A DNA stretch of 64,000 nucleotides from NCBI GenBank assembly GCA_934667175.1, contig CAKULN010000013.1, positions 1 to 64,000 of the forward strand. The letters run 5' to 3'. Within the stretch, counting starts at the first letter, position 1, and each line of letters starts with the position of its first letter. The position numbers and the translations under genes are program-made. This document shows, piece by piece, positions 36,476-45,454 of this stretch. Under the pieces are notes generated by a model. The model made no database searches. It saw only the letters and a program-made list of their open reading frames with translations, and had not been told where the DNA came from. The stretch is from an uncultured Bacteroidales bacterium (GTDB taxonomy: Bacteria; Bacteroidota; Bacteroidia; Bacteroidales; UBA932).

Positions 36476-37870
36476 CTACTCCTCCGGAAGGAACATCGGA
36501 TCCCAGGCCGGGAGGAGGGTCGGTTTCTGATCAAGCATATTCATGACATCGGAAGGGACATACTTCTTCTCCACGACGAGACGGAACATGTAGTTGTCGA
36601 ACCACTCGTCGGTCATGATGAGGTTGCCTTTGTAGCCCGAGTCGGCGCCCCAGCTGTTCTCCACCATCCACTTGACCGGCTTGCCGTCCTTGATGTCCAC
36701 GGCGATGAGGGTCATGGCGTGGGACGAACCGCTGGCGTGGGTCTGGACCCTCTGGCGCTTGTCCATCGGGAATGTCGTTCCGAAAAGCGAGCCGTAGTCG
36801 AAGTTGTTCAGATCAAGCGTGCCCTTCTGGCGGTCCATGAACTTGCCGACGTCGCAGGAGAAGTACATGGCGGTGTTGTCCTTGATGGAGGCGACGGCCA
36901 TCTCCTTGATCCTTTCGATCGGGAGATTGATGTAGAGCCAGTTCTGCCCGTCATAGACATGGCGGTCGTAATCTATCTCGTAGACCTTGCCATATTCACG
37001 GGTAGGGTCGTTCATTACCATGATGTAGTTGCTCTCGAGATCCGCTCCGACATATTCATTGTAGAAGGATTTCGGAGTGTAGGTCTTGGCGCTGACGAAG
37101 TTGCCCTTGGAGTCGTAGCGGGTCCACTCGAACTCGACCGGAGGCTCGCCGAGGCAGAGGACGAGCATCCTGTAGATCTCCTTGAGCATCTCGGTCTTCA
37201 TGGCCGGGCAGTCTTTGGCGGCGGCTTCGCGAAGCTTGAGGCCATCCTCGCGCAGTTTGGTGGCTATCTGGGCACGCATCTGCGACGTGTTGTTGGCGCA
37301 GTAGGTCTCAGGCATGACATCTGACGGAACGACTCCGTACTTCATGATGAGATTGGAGACTCCCGTGAACTGTCCGCCGTCTCCGATCGGGTTGCGGAAC
37401 AGCCAGTCCACCTTGCGGTCATCAAAGCCCAACCCCTTGGTGTCGATCACGCCCTGAAGGAAAAGGTTGGCCTTCTCAAGCTGATCGTAAAAGAAGACAT
37501 AATTCTGGGAGAACGTGAACGATCCGAGGTCGTATTTCTCGATCATTTTGGACCTCAGCACATTGAGTCCGGTGAAAAGCCAGCAACGGCCTGAGGATTT
37601 CTGGTTGGTGCGCCCCTTGGTCTTCACCTCGTCGGAGAAGTGGGTGTCGATCATCGCGATGTTCTCCGAGTTGGCGGCGAGGACATTGATCGCCGCCGCG
37701 TTAAGAGCGTTGCGGATAGCCTTGTCCGAGGCTGTGCCCTCATAGCCCTTTCGGATCTCGGTCAGCATCTCGGCGGAAATGCCGCCTTTGTCGGACTGTT
37801 TCTGCGCGGAGGCGACGGTTCCGGAAAGGACCAGAAGCGAGGCTGCGAGGATAAATGTTCTTTTATTCAT
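36476..37870 (-). CDS. Exported C1-family peptidase (bleomycin hydrolase/aminopeptidase C)
   Basis: The 464-residue papain-like peptidase has a signal peptide (MNKRTFILAASLLVLSGTVA-SAQ, cleavage after residue 22 or so). The active site is Cys in SSGRCWLFTGLNVL, His in GSSHAMTLIAVD and Asn in VENSWGADSGYKG. Cytosolic PepC homologues trim peptides; Bacteroidota often export theirs, so here it may degrade external or periplasmic peptides. It is divergent from the ABC permease gene across 96 bp. Confidence 0.92.
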   Translation of the reverse strand: MNKRTFILAASLLVLSGTVASAQKQSDKGGISAEMLTEIRKGYEGTASDKAIRNALNAAAINVLAANSENIAMIDTHFSDEVKTKGRTNQKSSGRCWLFTGLNVLRSKMIEKYDLGSFTFSQNYVFFYDQLEKANLFLQGVIDTKGLGFDDRKVDWLFRNPIGDGGQFTGVSNLIMKYGVVPSDVMPETYCANNTSQMRAQIATKLREDGLKLREAAAKDCPAMKTEMLKEIYRMLVLCLGEPPVEFEWTRYDSKGNFVSAKTYTPKSFYNEYVGADLESNYIMVMNDPTREYGKVYEIDYDRHVYDGQNWLYINLPIERIKEMAVASIKDNTAMYFSCDVGKFMDRQKGTLDLNNFDYGSLFGTTFPMDKRQRVQTHASGSSHAMTLIAVDIKDGKPVKWMVENSWGADSGYKGNLIMTDEWFDNYMFRLVVEKKYVPSDVMNMLDQKPTLLPAWDPMFLPEE

Positions 37871-37966
37871 AAATATTCAAAGATTTGGGGTAAATTTAGC
37901 GAAAATTTTCGGGAAAAGCCGAAAAATAAGTTGTCCGATCGGAACGGACTGATTCGTAAAGGCAGC

Positions 37967-38911
37967 ATGAAAAGTCGCACTAAAATATACCAGCTGTTGG
38001 CAGTGGCATTGCTGCTCGCCGGAGTCGACCTGCTCACAGGTGGAGCCGGCCTGGGCGGGATGGACGCAGGTATATTCCTGAAACTCAGGCTTCCGAGAAT
38101 GCTGACAGCCGTCATTGCCGGTGCGTCTCTCTCTCTTGCGGGGCTTCAGATGCAGAGCATTTTCCGCAATCCGCTCGCCGACCCGCACATCATGGGCGTG
38201 AGCGCCGGGGCCGGGACAGGGGCAGCTGTCGCGACTCTTCTCATCGGAGTCTCGCTTCCGGCCGCCCTGTCCGGGTTGACGATGGCGGCCGCGGCATTCC
38301 TCGGTGCGCTGCTGACATCCACGCTGGTTGTCGCCGTGGCATCCAAAGTCCAGAGTTCCACCACCTTGCTGATTTTCGGCGTGATGCTGGGCTTCATCTT
38401 CAGCGCGGTGACATCCATCCTTGAATATTCCGCCAGCGCGGAAAGCCTGAAAGTCTTCTACAGTTGGTCGGCGGGAAGTTTTACTGGAAGCCGCCCTGGG
38501 GAAGTCGCGGTGATCGGCGGAGCGCTGGCCATCGGTACTCTGCTGACCTATATTAATAATAAAGGACTCGACATCGCCCTTTTCGGGGATGAATATGCCA
38601 GCCTCGCGGGAGCGGACATGCGCCGCATCCGGAACATCTCGATGACGGGGAGCTGTCTGATGGCCGGTGCGGTCACGGCTTTCTGCGGGCCGCTGGGATT
38701 CGTGGGGATCGTGGCGCCGCACATAGCGAGAGGCGTTCTGGGGACTTCGGTACATGCCAAGGTGATTCCCGCCGCGATGCTCACAGGGGCGGGACTGACG
38801 CTTGCGGCCGACATCATCTCGAATGCCTTTCCCGCTCCCCTGCCGGTCGGAAGCACGATGGCGCTCATCGGCATCCCTATCATTCTTGCGATTTTGATGA
38901 AAAGGAGGTGA
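37967..38911 (+). CDS. FecCD/BtuC-type ABC transporter permease
   Basis: The 314-residue membrane protein has about nine spans and begins MKSRTKIYQLLAVALLLAGV. FecCD hallmarks are LRLPRMLTAVIAGASLSLAG, LQMQSIFRNPLADPHIMGVS and FVGIVAPHIAR. It imports iron-siderophore, haem or cobalamin with the ATPase encoded next. The open frame extends upstream to 37640, but the ATG at 37967 fits the family N-terminus. No substrate-binding protein or TonB receptor is adjacent, so the substrate is unknown. Confidence 0.9.
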   Translation: MKSRTKIYQLLAVALLLAGVDLLTGGAGLGGMDAGIFLKLRLPRMLTAVIAGASLSLAGLQMQSIFRNPLADPHIMGVSAGAGTGAAVATLLIGVSLPAALSGLTMAAAAFLGALLTSTLVVAVASKVQSSTTLLIFGVMLGFIFSAVTSILEYSASAESLKVFYSWSAGSFTGSRPGEVAVIGGALAIGTLLTYINNKGLDIALFGDEYASLAGADMRRIRNISMTGSCLMAGAVTAFCGPLGFVGIVAPHIARGVLGTSVHAKVIPAAMLTGAGLTLAADIISNAFPAPLPVGSTMALIGIPIILAILMKRR

Positions 38912-38913
38912 AT

Positions 38914-39543
38914 ATGCTGAAGGCTGACGAATTGATCATCGGGCACCGAGGCATCAAGGTCGCGGGACCACTGACTTTTGAATATCCTGACGGACGGTCC
39001 GTGATGCTTTGCGGTCCCAACGGCAGCGGAAAGAGCACGCTGATGAAGACTCTGGCCGGACTTCAGCCTCCCCTCTCGGGCGGATTCTCGGCAGGGGGGG
39101 CTGTCGTGATGGTGCCCACACATATTCCTAAAGTCAAAGGGTTCTCCGTCAAGGAGTTTATCCGCACGAGTCTGTTCTCGTCATCTGGACTGTTCCGGAA
39201 ACTGAACGCCGAGTCAGAGCGTTTGGTGGAGGAGGCGATCCGTACGCTCGGACTTGAGAGACTGGCTGACAAGGACATAAGCCTTGTCTCCGACGGGGAG
39301 TTCCAGAAAGCGTGCATCGCCACGGCGCTGACACGCAAGGCCGGCGTGATCCTTCTGGACGAGCCCACAGCCTTCCTGGACGTGGACAACCGGGTCATGG
39401 TTCTGCGTACACTTCAGGAGCTTGCGCGCGGCACCGGGACAACGGTGATCTTCTCCACACACGACATCTACGACGGGGCCAGGTTCTCTGACGCGACGCT
39501 TGATCTCAGAGAACTCGGCGAGGCGTTTTCATCAATCTCCTAA
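38914..39543 (+). CDS. ABC transporter ATP-binding protein of the FecCD system
   Basis: About 209 residues, short for a FecE/BtuD-type ATPase (about 250). Walker A is CGPNGSGKSTLMKTL, the signature is the variant LVSDGEFQKACIATAL instead of LSGGQ, Walker B is VILLDEPTAFLD, and the switch His is FSTHDIYD. I favour the ATG at 38914, which has AAAGGAGGTG in front; a GTG at 38908 overlaps the permease stop. It forms the import complex with that permease. Confidence 0.88.
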   Translation: MLKADELIIGHRGIKVAGPLTFEYPDGRSVMLCGPNGSGKSTLMKTLAGLQPPLSGGFSAGGAVVMVPTHIPKVKGFSVKEFIRTSLFSSSGLFRKLNAESERLVEEAIRTLGLERLADKDISLVSDGEFQKACIATALTRKAGVILLDEPTAFLDVDNRVMVLRTLQELARGTGTTVIFSTHDIYDGARFSDATLDLRELGEAFSSIS

Positions 39544-39598
39544 ATCACAACATATTACATATTCCTGCCGGTCAGAATCAGAGGGCAGCGTTCCAGAA

Positions 39599-39646
39599 CC
39601 TGCTGACAATCAAACGGTGACATCCCACCGTTTGATTGCCAGCAGG
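39599..39646. repeat. 21-bp-arm inverted repeat downstream of the ABC genes
   Basis: CCTGCTGACAATCAAACGGTG (39599-39619 positions) pairs with 39626-39646 with one mismatch around ACATCC. No T-run follows. A related hairpin layout (AATGGGTG/CACCCATT, then GAGTTAC arms) occurs at 45973-46061. It may act as terminator or be a small mobile hairpin. Confidence 0.7.
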
Positions 39647-39669
39647 TTACCGATTGGTCTTCGGAGAAG

Positions 39670-39701
39670 TTTTGAAACCACGAAACATTTTCCTATCTTT
39701 G
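39670..39701 (+). promoter_or_regulatory. polA promoter
   Basis: TTTTG (39670-39674), 19 bases, TATCTTTG (39694-39701): exact Bacteroidota consensus, 61 bases upstream of the polA start. Confidence 0.8.
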
Positions 39702-39762
39702 TAAAGATTGTGTGGCATGCGGGATGTGCATGGCCATGCACTGATAAAATGTTGACAGGATA

Positions 39763-42414
39763 ATGCCGGGAAAGATTTTCTTCATAGACGGACATGCGTT
39801 GGTCTTCAAGATGTACTACGCGTTCCTCAGGAGACCGATGATCAACTCCAAAGGGGCTGACATGTCCATTCTTTACGGATTCACCAAATATATTCTTGAA
39901 CTTCTGAACCGGGAAAGGCCGGACTACCTTGCCGTGGCTTTCGACCCGCCGGGAGGGACGTTCAGGAACAAGATGTACCCGGAGTACAAGGCCAACCGCA
40001 AAGAGACTCCGCAGCTGGTGATCGACTCTCTGGAGCCGCTTATGGGGCTCTGCAAGGCGATGAACATCCCGACCTTGATGCTGAAAGGCTTCGAGGCGGA
40101 TGATGTGATCGGATCAATGGCCAAACGCTGCGCCGGGGAAGGGCTGGATGTCTACATGGTGACTCCAGACAAGGATTACGGGCAGCTGATCGAGCCTCAC
40201 ATCTGGCAGTACAAGCCAGGAAAGGGCGGATTTGACAACGAGATCATCGGCGTCAAGGAAATCTGTGAAAAGTACGGAATCCAGTCTCCAGAGCAGGTCA
40301 TCGACATGCTGACCATCTGCGGGGACACGGCCGACAATGTGCCGGGAGTCAAAGGAGTCGGAGAGGTCGGAGCCGGCAAGCTGGTCGCGAAATACGGTTC
40401 CGTGGAAGAGATCTACAAGCATCTGGACGAGTTGACTCCGAGGCAGAAAGCGCAGTTCGAGGAGGCCCGGGACCACATCGGGCTCAGCCACGAGCTTGTG
40501 ACGATCAAGACAGACATAGATGTCGACATCCCGACCGAGCGGATGAAAGTCAATCAGGACTATGGCCCGGAACTCGCCGACCTTTTCGAGAAGTACGAGT
40601 TCAATTCGCTGAACCGGTTCATAGGCCATGTCGCCGGGACCGGTGAGAAGCCGGACGCGGAATTGCCGGAGATCGTCAAGGTGCGCCCCGGCGAGGCTGT
40701 CAAGGCGGCGGTGAAGGTCGGGAAATGCTCGGTCATCACGGAAGGCGCCGACGGAAGCATATTCACCAAAACCGTGAGGATCATCATCGGGGCCTGTCCG
40801 GAGGGAAAGGTTCTGGTCGCAGAAGGCGGTATTTCCGACTTCAAGTCTCTGCTGGAGGACTCCGCCGTCGACAAATGCGGCGACGACCTCAAAAGGCAGA
40901 TGAATATCCTCGCGTCCGGTGGCGTGACTCTCCAAGGCCGACTTCACGACATCGCCCTCATGCACTATCTTCTCGATCCTGAGAAGAGCCACAAGATCGA
41001 TGTGCTGGCGCAGAGCGTGTTGGGAGTGTCACTGGAGGCGAACGCGAATGATGCCGTTCCATCCACCGGTTCTCTTTTTGACGACATCCCGTCAGATGAG
41101 GTGAACCGGGACAGAAGCAAAGAGTCAGCCGTGCTGCTCCTGCTTTCGGAAAGGATCCGCGAAGACATGGAGAAAGCCTCGGTCACAGACCTTTACGACA
41201 CCATGGAGGAGCCTCTTCTCAAGGTTCTCTCCAAAATGGAGAGAAACGGGGTCAGAGTCGACCTTGGATCCCTCAAAGACTTCACTGAGCATCTTCGCCG
41301 GGAGATGCTGGAGAGAGAGGCTAGAATCAGGGAGATGGCCGGGGAGCCATCACTGAACATCTCTTCCCCGAAACAGGTCGGGACAGTGCTTTTCGAGAAA
41401 CTCCACCTTTCCGACAAGCCGAAGAAGAACAACAACGGCACCTATTCAACGGAAGAGTCCACACTGCTTGATCTGGCGGACAAGCATCCGATCGTAGACG
41501 AGATCCTTGAATATCGCGCCGTCCGCAAACTGCTCTCAACCTACATAGAGCCGTTCCCTGGATATATCGACCCTTCCGACGGCAAGGTCCACACGACGTT
41601 CAACCAGGCCCTCACAGCGACAGGACGTCTGAGTTCCTCGAACCCGAACCTCCAGAACATCCCGATCCGTTCGGACAGAGGACGCGAGATCCGAAAGGCG
41701 TTTGTGCCAAGCGCTCCAGACGGGCTGATCCTTTCGGCTGACTATTCACAGATTGAACTGAGGATCATGGCGCACCTTAGCTGCGACCAGCATCTGATCA
41801 GCGCCTTCAAGCAGGGTGTCGACATCCACGCGGCCACGGCGGAGAAGATCTTCGGAATCCCACACGGGCAGGTCACTGCCGACCAGCGGCGCATAGCCAA
41901 GACCGCCAACTTCGGAATCATGTACGGCATCTCGGCGTTCGGCCTCGCCCAGAGACTGCGGATCAGCCGCAAGGAGGCGCAGAAAATCATAGACGATTAC
42001 TTCGCAGGTTTCCCGTCGATCCTCTCGTTCATCGAGGACACGAAAGCGGCCGCGAGAGAGACTGGCTACGTCGAGACCATCTTCGGAAGAAGGCGGTACA
42101 TTCCCGACATCAATTCAAAGAACGGAACACTTAGGGCTCTCGCCGAAAGGAACGCCGTCAACGCTCCGATCCAAGGCACATCCGCCGACATCATCAAGAT
42201 GGCCATGATCGAGGTCGACAAGGCCATGACAGAAGCCCGCATGAAGAGCAGGATGGTCCTACAGATCCACGACGAGCTTGTGTTCGACGCCGTTCCCGAG
42301 GAAATTGATGACTTGAGGAAGATTGTGATCGACAGGATGGAGAACGTAGTAAAACTTTCAGTACCACTAATAGTAGAATGCAATTATGGGAAAAACTGGC
42401 TTGAAGCCCACTGA
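39763..42414 (+). CDS. polA: DNA polymerase I, proofreading domain probably inactive
   Basis: The 883-residue PolA has a 5'-3' exonuclease/flap domain at residues 1-290 (FFIDGHALVFKMYYAFLRRP, EADDVIGSMAK, GDTADNVPGVKGVGEVGAGKL). The polymerase domain starts from about 490 (NLQNIPIRSDRGREIRKAF, DYSQIELRIMAH, RRIAKTANFGIMYG, QIHDELVFD). The middle domain (300-470) keeps the fold outline (LHDIALMHYLLDP) but lacks the DxE exonuclease I motif; at that place it reads CSVITEGADGS. Proofreading is therefore probably lost, as in Taq and Bst polymerases. It acts in Okazaki fragment maturation and repair. The sigma-factor gene starts inside its last codons. Confidence 0.95.
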   Translation: MPGKIFFIDGHALVFKMYYAFLRRPMINSKGADMSILYGFTKYILELLNRERPDYLAVAFDPPGGTFRNKMYPEYKANRKETPQLVIDSLEPLMGLCKAMNIPTLMLKGFEADDVIGSMAKRCAGEGLDVYMVTPDKDYGQLIEPHIWQYKPGKGGFDNEIIGVKEICEKYGIQSPEQVIDMLTICGDTADNVPGVKGVGEVGAGKLVAKYGSVEEIYKHLDELTPRQKAQFEEARDHIGLSHELVTIKTDIDVDIPTERMKVNQDYGPELADLFEKYEFNSLNRFIGHVAGTGEKPDAELPEIVKVRPGEAVKAAVKVGKCSVITEGADGSIFTKTVRIIIGACPEGKVLVAEGGISDFKSLLEDSAVDKCGDDLKRQMNILASGGVTLQGRLHDIALMHYLLDPEKSHKIDVLAQSVLGVSLEANANDAVPSTGSLFDDIPSDEVNRDRSKESAVLLLLSERIREDMEKASVTDLYDTMEEPLLKVLSKMERNGVRVDLGSLKDFTEHLRREMLEREARIREMAGEPSLNISSPKQVGTVLFEKLHLSDKPKKNNNGTYSTEESTLLDLADKHPIVDEILEYRAVRKLLSTYIEPFPGYIDPSDGKVHTTFNQALTATGRLSSSNPNLQNIPIRSDRGREIRKAFVPSAPDGLILSADYSQIELRIMAHLSCDQHLISAFKQGVDIHAATAEKIFGIPHGQVTADQRRIAKTANFGIMYGISAFGLAQRLRISRKEAQKIIDDYFAGFPSILSFIEDTKAAARETGYVETIFGRRRYIPDINSKNGTLRALAERNAVNAPIQGTSADIIKMAMIEVDKAMTEARMKSRMVLQIHDELVFDAVPEEIDDLRKIVIDRMENVVKLSVPLIVECNYGKNWLEAH

Positions 42415-42988
42415 TGAGCTGATCATCTTGGCGCAAAGAGGCAATGGTCTGGCGTTCACAGCCCTTTGGGACCGCCACATCGAACAGCTGAGGTCTTACA
42501 TCAAGGCCCGTTTCAAGAACATCGACGACTACGCCGCGGATGACATCTGCAGCCGCAGTTTCGAGAAAGCCTTCAGGCAGATCATGTCCTACGACCAGTA
42601 CAAGAGCCGGTTCCTGACATGGCTCTGCACCATCGCCAAAAACACGGCCCTGGACACGCTGGAGCAGGAACAGAGGGTGCATCCCAAGAACCAGATAGTC
42701 TATCTTGACGACGAGAGCAAGCCGTCCGGGGTGGAGGTCATCCCTGACCAGACCGAAGACGCGCTCAACACCTTGATCAAGACCGAGAACGAGGAGGAGC
42801 ATGAGAAATACGTCGAGCGGCTTCCGGAGCTCTACCGGGAGATAGCCCGCAAGAGGCTCATTGAGGGAATGAAGTACAACGAGATCGCTGAGGCCCTTGA
42901 CATGGAGCTCAACACGGTCAAGACCAGGATCCGCCGCGCCAAACAGATGATCGATGACCTCCGTCGGCAAGAGGAGGAAGGAATATGA
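42386..42988 (+). CDS. RNA polymerase sigma factor, ECF-like sigma-70 family
   Basis: The 200-residue protein has region 2 (ALWDRHIEQLRSYIKARF, DDICSRSFEKAFRQI, FLTWLCTIAKNTALD) and region 4 with helix-turn-helix MKYNEIAEALDMELNTVKTR. There is no region 1 or 3. It overlaps the end of polA by 29 bases and rsmG by four, so polA, sigma and rsmG form one transcript. No anti-sigma gene is adjacent; the regulon is unknown. Confidence 0.9.
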   Translation: MGKTGLKPTDELIILAQRGNGLAFTALWDRHIEQLRSYIKARFKNIDDYAADDICSRSFEKAFRQIMSYDQYKSRFLTWLCTIAKNTALDTLEQEQRVHPKNQIVYLDDESKPSGVEVIPDQTEDALNTLIKTENEEEHEKYVERLPELYREIARKRLIEGMKYNEIAEALDMELNTVKTRIRRAKQMIDDLRRQEEEGI

Positions 42989-43713
42989 TGACGTTCGCTG
43001 ATTTCGAGGCTTTCCTGAAAGCTTCGTTCCCGGATGTGACCGAAGGGACGATGGAGCGTTTCCGTCTGATGGAAGAGGGGTACCGTGAGTGGAACGCCAA
43101 GATCAACGTCATCTCCCGCAAGGACATCGACAGCCTGTACGACCACCACGTCCTCCATTCACTCGCCATAGCCGAATATCTCCGCTCGCAGCGTCCGGAA
43201 ACATATTCATTGTTCACAGCTCCGCTCCCATCATTCACCGCACCGCTCCCGGAAGATTCCATTGACGCCAAAGCCTCGCGGGTCGGACTAAGGGTTCTGG
43301 ACCTCGGTACCGGCGGCGGCTTCCCAGGCATCCCGCTGGCTGTGATGTTCCCGAACGTGAGATTCATCCTCTGCGACTCGGTCGGCAAGAAAACCATTGT
43401 CGCCAAAGAGATCGCGGACATGCTTGGCCTTGACAACGTGGAGATTGTAAACGCCCGCGCCGAGAGTCTCCCGGGGCGATTCGATTTCGTGGTCTCCCGC
43501 GCCGTGGCCTCACTCACGGATTTTTACCCTTGGGTGAAAGGAAAATATTCCCAATCAATCCTTTACCTCAAAGGCGGCGACATCAACGAAGAGATCTGCG
43601 CCCTCATGTCCCGTGAGCGCCTCCGCAAAGGCTCCGTCTCCACCTGGCCCGTCACCAGATGGCTCTCCGATCCGTATTTCGACGGCAAGTTCGTGATCGA
43701 CATAAAGCGCTGA
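42985..43713 (+). CDS. rsmG: 16S rRNA (guanine-527-N7)-methyltransferase RsmG
   Basis: The 242-residue SAM-dependent methyltransferase modifies G527 of 16S rRNA. Markers are EWNAKINVISRKDID, HVLHSLAIAEYL, the SAM motif VLDLGTGGGFPGIPLAV and the VVSRAVASLTDFYPW segment. Residues about 75-90 contain a small extra repeat (FTAPLPSFTAPLP) before the SAM motif, coded by a short duplication near 43205-43250. Loss of RsmG elsewhere gives low-level streptomycin resistance. Confidence 0.93.
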   Translation: MMTFADFEAFLKASFPDVTEGTMERFRLMEEGYREWNAKINVISRKDIDSLYDHHVLHSLAIAEYLRSQRPETYSLFTAPLPSFTAPLPEDSIDAKASRVGLRVLDLGTGGGFPGIPLAVMFPNVRFILCDSVGKKTIVAKEIADMLGLDNVEIVNARAESLPGRFDFVVSRAVASLTDFYPWVKGKYSQSILYLKGGDINEEICALMSRERLRKGSVSTWPVTRWLSDPYFDGKFVIDIKR

Positions 43714-43722
43714 TTCCGCACT

Positions 43723-43787
43723 GGTCGCTGAGCCTGTCGAAGCGGCCGTTTCTCGTTCATCCAGTCACTTCGACAAGCTCAGTGACC
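43723..43787. repeat. Two palindromic repeat units after rsmG
   Basis: GGTCGCTGAGCCTGTCGAAG at 43723-43742 and the opposite unit AGTCACTTCGACAAGCTC...GTGACC at 43763-43787. A diffuse AGTGACC/GGCC-rich tail runs to the end of the convergent hypothetical gene. Confidence 0.85.
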
Positions 43788-43813
43788 ACTGTGGCCTCTG
43801 TGGCCAAGTGACC

Positions 43814-44740
43814 TCAGTGACCGCCAAGGCCTTCCCCCGAAAGCAATGCCCAAGGGTTGCCTTGGATCATGCCAAGAGCCTCAAGGCGCCCGATCATGAA
43901 ATCATTGTCATCATCGTGATCCGTAGCTTTGGCCTTCCCAAGATAGCGGAGTTTCCGAAGCAGATCACGCTCGTTCTCATCAGCCACGTCGTATGCCCGC
44001 TGGACAATCTCATCGAACGGAGTCTGTCTCGTCAGCAGATCGCTGGCAACCTCCTTGGAAATCTTCTTCTCGATGATGTCCGTCGCATAGACAAGCAAAC
44101 GTCCCAGAAAACGAGGACAGCTGATGTCACCGGACCCTTTCAAAAGAGGGACATAGCCTCCCGGAATCTGCCCCTGGACATCTCCTTCACCACTGACGGT
44201 GCTCCCCTCTATCACCCGCGCCTCCAATTCAGAATAATCCCTGTGACCGATCAACGAGCACATCAGCGACTTGAAATTATCCTCGTCAAGTGCATCCACG
44301 GCACACAGCATCAGAATCCTGATCTCGTCAGCCGTCTTGGCGGAGACGCTGTCATATTCCTTGATGATCATTGAATATATCGTAAAATCTCCGTCATCAT
44401 TATGACTCAAAGTCACTTCCACATTCCTGTACATCCCATTGATCCTTTCCACCTCATAGTTCACCGAATATGCGAACTGCTCCGGCACCGGCGCCGGGAA
44501 CCGCACCATGATGATCAGTCTGTTTCCCTCCGCAACAAGCACCGGTGTGAACACACAATGCCTCGCCTGCACTTCCGCCAAGTACTTGTTCCCGTCAATG
44601 TGCGGCCGAATCCCCGCATTCCTGAACATCAGCTCCACGCACTCCGCCAGAGACATTCCCTTCTCCACGTCTCCCCGAGAAGCGACATTCTTCTCATCAT
44701 TCCCCTGTTTCTTCCCTTTGAAAAAATTGAATATTCCCAT
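43814..44740 (-). CDS. Unrecognised cytosolic protein
   Basis: 308 residues, no signal peptide or membrane span. The N-terminus MGIFNFFKGKK is short and basic. Residues about 30-160 (LAECVELMFRNAGIRPHIDG, RHCVFTPVLVAEGNRLIIMV, YEVERINGMYRNVEVTLSHN) have the alternating strands of a small alpha/beta sheet domain, vaguely like YbjN or type III chaperone folds. The C-terminal 100 residues are helical and acidic (DHDDDNDF). Function unknown. Composition is host-like; it is convergent with rsmG. Confidence 0.75.
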   Translation of the reverse strand: MGIFNFFKGKKQGNDEKNVASRGDVEKGMSLAECVELMFRNAGIRPHIDGNKYLAEVQARHCVFTPVLVAEGNRLIIMVRFPAPVPEQFAYSVNYEVERINGMYRNVEVTLSHNDDGDFTIYSMIIKEYDSVSAKTADEIRILMLCAVDALDEDNFKSLMCSLIGHRDYSELEARVIEGSTVSGEGDVQGQIPGGYVPLLKGSGDISCPRFLGRLLVYATDIIEKKISKEVASDLLTRQTPFDEIVQRAYDVADENERDLLRKLRYLGKAKATDHDDDNDFMIGRLEALGMIQGNPWALLSGEGLGGH

Positions 44741-45153
44741 GATTCTAAATTGGTTATTATATTATCACACCTCCAAGGCCTCATTCTACCGCACGAGTTG
44801 GTTCATCTCACCCGGCACCGGAACGCCACAAAGGTAGTGAATATTTTCATATTCCTAAGTTATTAAGAAGCTGTTTTGATTTGTTTGTTTGAAGCTTTGA
44901 GAGTGAAAAACTTCAGTTTTGACCGCTTCTTCCAAGGAGGATAGCGGTGCTATCTGACTGAAGAAGCGGGAAGAAAATGAAGATTTTTTCACCTCAAAGA
45001 ACATTTCAAATAAATCAAAACAGCTTCTAAGTATAGAGTAAAGAATCACTCCGAATCTATCACTCCACTGATGCGCCATTTGCAAAAAATTGGTGGCATA
45101 TCGATTGCATTTTACAGCCAAATATAATTTTTTTGTACAAAAAACTATATAAT
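44741..45153. other. Gene-free stretch at left edge of the accessory region
   Basis: About 410 bp. It holds the hairpin element at 44866-45030 and the leader of the antitoxin gene. Open frames across the hairpin have no family features. A+T content rises here relative to the genes on the left. Confidence 0.6.
44866..45030. mobile_element. MITE-like element of about 165 bp with terminal inverted repeats
   Basis: The ends AGAAGCTGTTTTGATTT and AAATCAAAACAGCTTCT are perfect inverted repeats over 15-17 bp. The interior continues the symmetry with CGCTTCTTC against GAAGAAGCG and a central ATAGCGGTGCTAT, so the whole element folds into a long hairpin. It has no coding capacity. That fits a non-autonomous transposable element or an insertion-sequence end relic. 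Direct target duplications are not clear. Confidence 0.7.
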
Positions 45154-45447
45154 ATGGGACAGACTGCAATTACCATCAGGATTGATGCTGACATAAAGCG
45201 ACAGTTTGACACTTTATGCCAAGACTTTGGGATGAGTGCCAACACCGCCTTCAACATTTTTGCGCGCTCGGTTGTCCGCAGCCGGAGTATTCCATTTGAG
45301 ATTCAAGCAGACTCAAAGGAAACCATTGCGGCAAAAGCCCGTGAGGCCATTCTCAAAATGAGGAAAATCTCGGAGGCAAACGGCAATTCTGAAATGACAC
45401 TTGATGAGATCAGCGATGAGATCCAGGACGCAAGGACGCAAATATGA
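45154..45447 (+). CDS. RelB/DinJ-family antitoxin
   Basis: The 97-residue protein begins MGQTAITIRIDADIKRQFD, the ribbon-helix-helix DNA-binding start of RelB/DinJ antitoxins, then GMSANTAFNIFARSVVRSR. The C-terminal helical tail (EMTLDEISDEIQDAR) would wrap the toxin. DinJ pairs with YafQ-type toxins, but the next gene is the start of a PIN-domain toxin that is broken, so this is probably a leftover antitoxin. The ATG at 45154 is preferred over an upstream TTG. Confidence 0.82.
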   Translation: MGQTAITIRIDADIKRQFDTLCQDFGMSANTAFNIFARSVVRSRSIPFEIQADSKETIAAKAREAILKMRKISEANGNSEMTLDEISDEIQDARTQI

Positions 45448-45454
45448 TAAAAGC

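Noticed and set aside
37877..38755. 292-codon minus-strand frame over the FecCD permease gene
   Set aside because: It is a shadow of a clear transport gene, with low-complexity sequence and no motifs.
44855..45169. 104-codon minus-strand frame across the MITE-like hairpin
   Set aside because: It is generated by the inverted-repeat element and shows no protein features.
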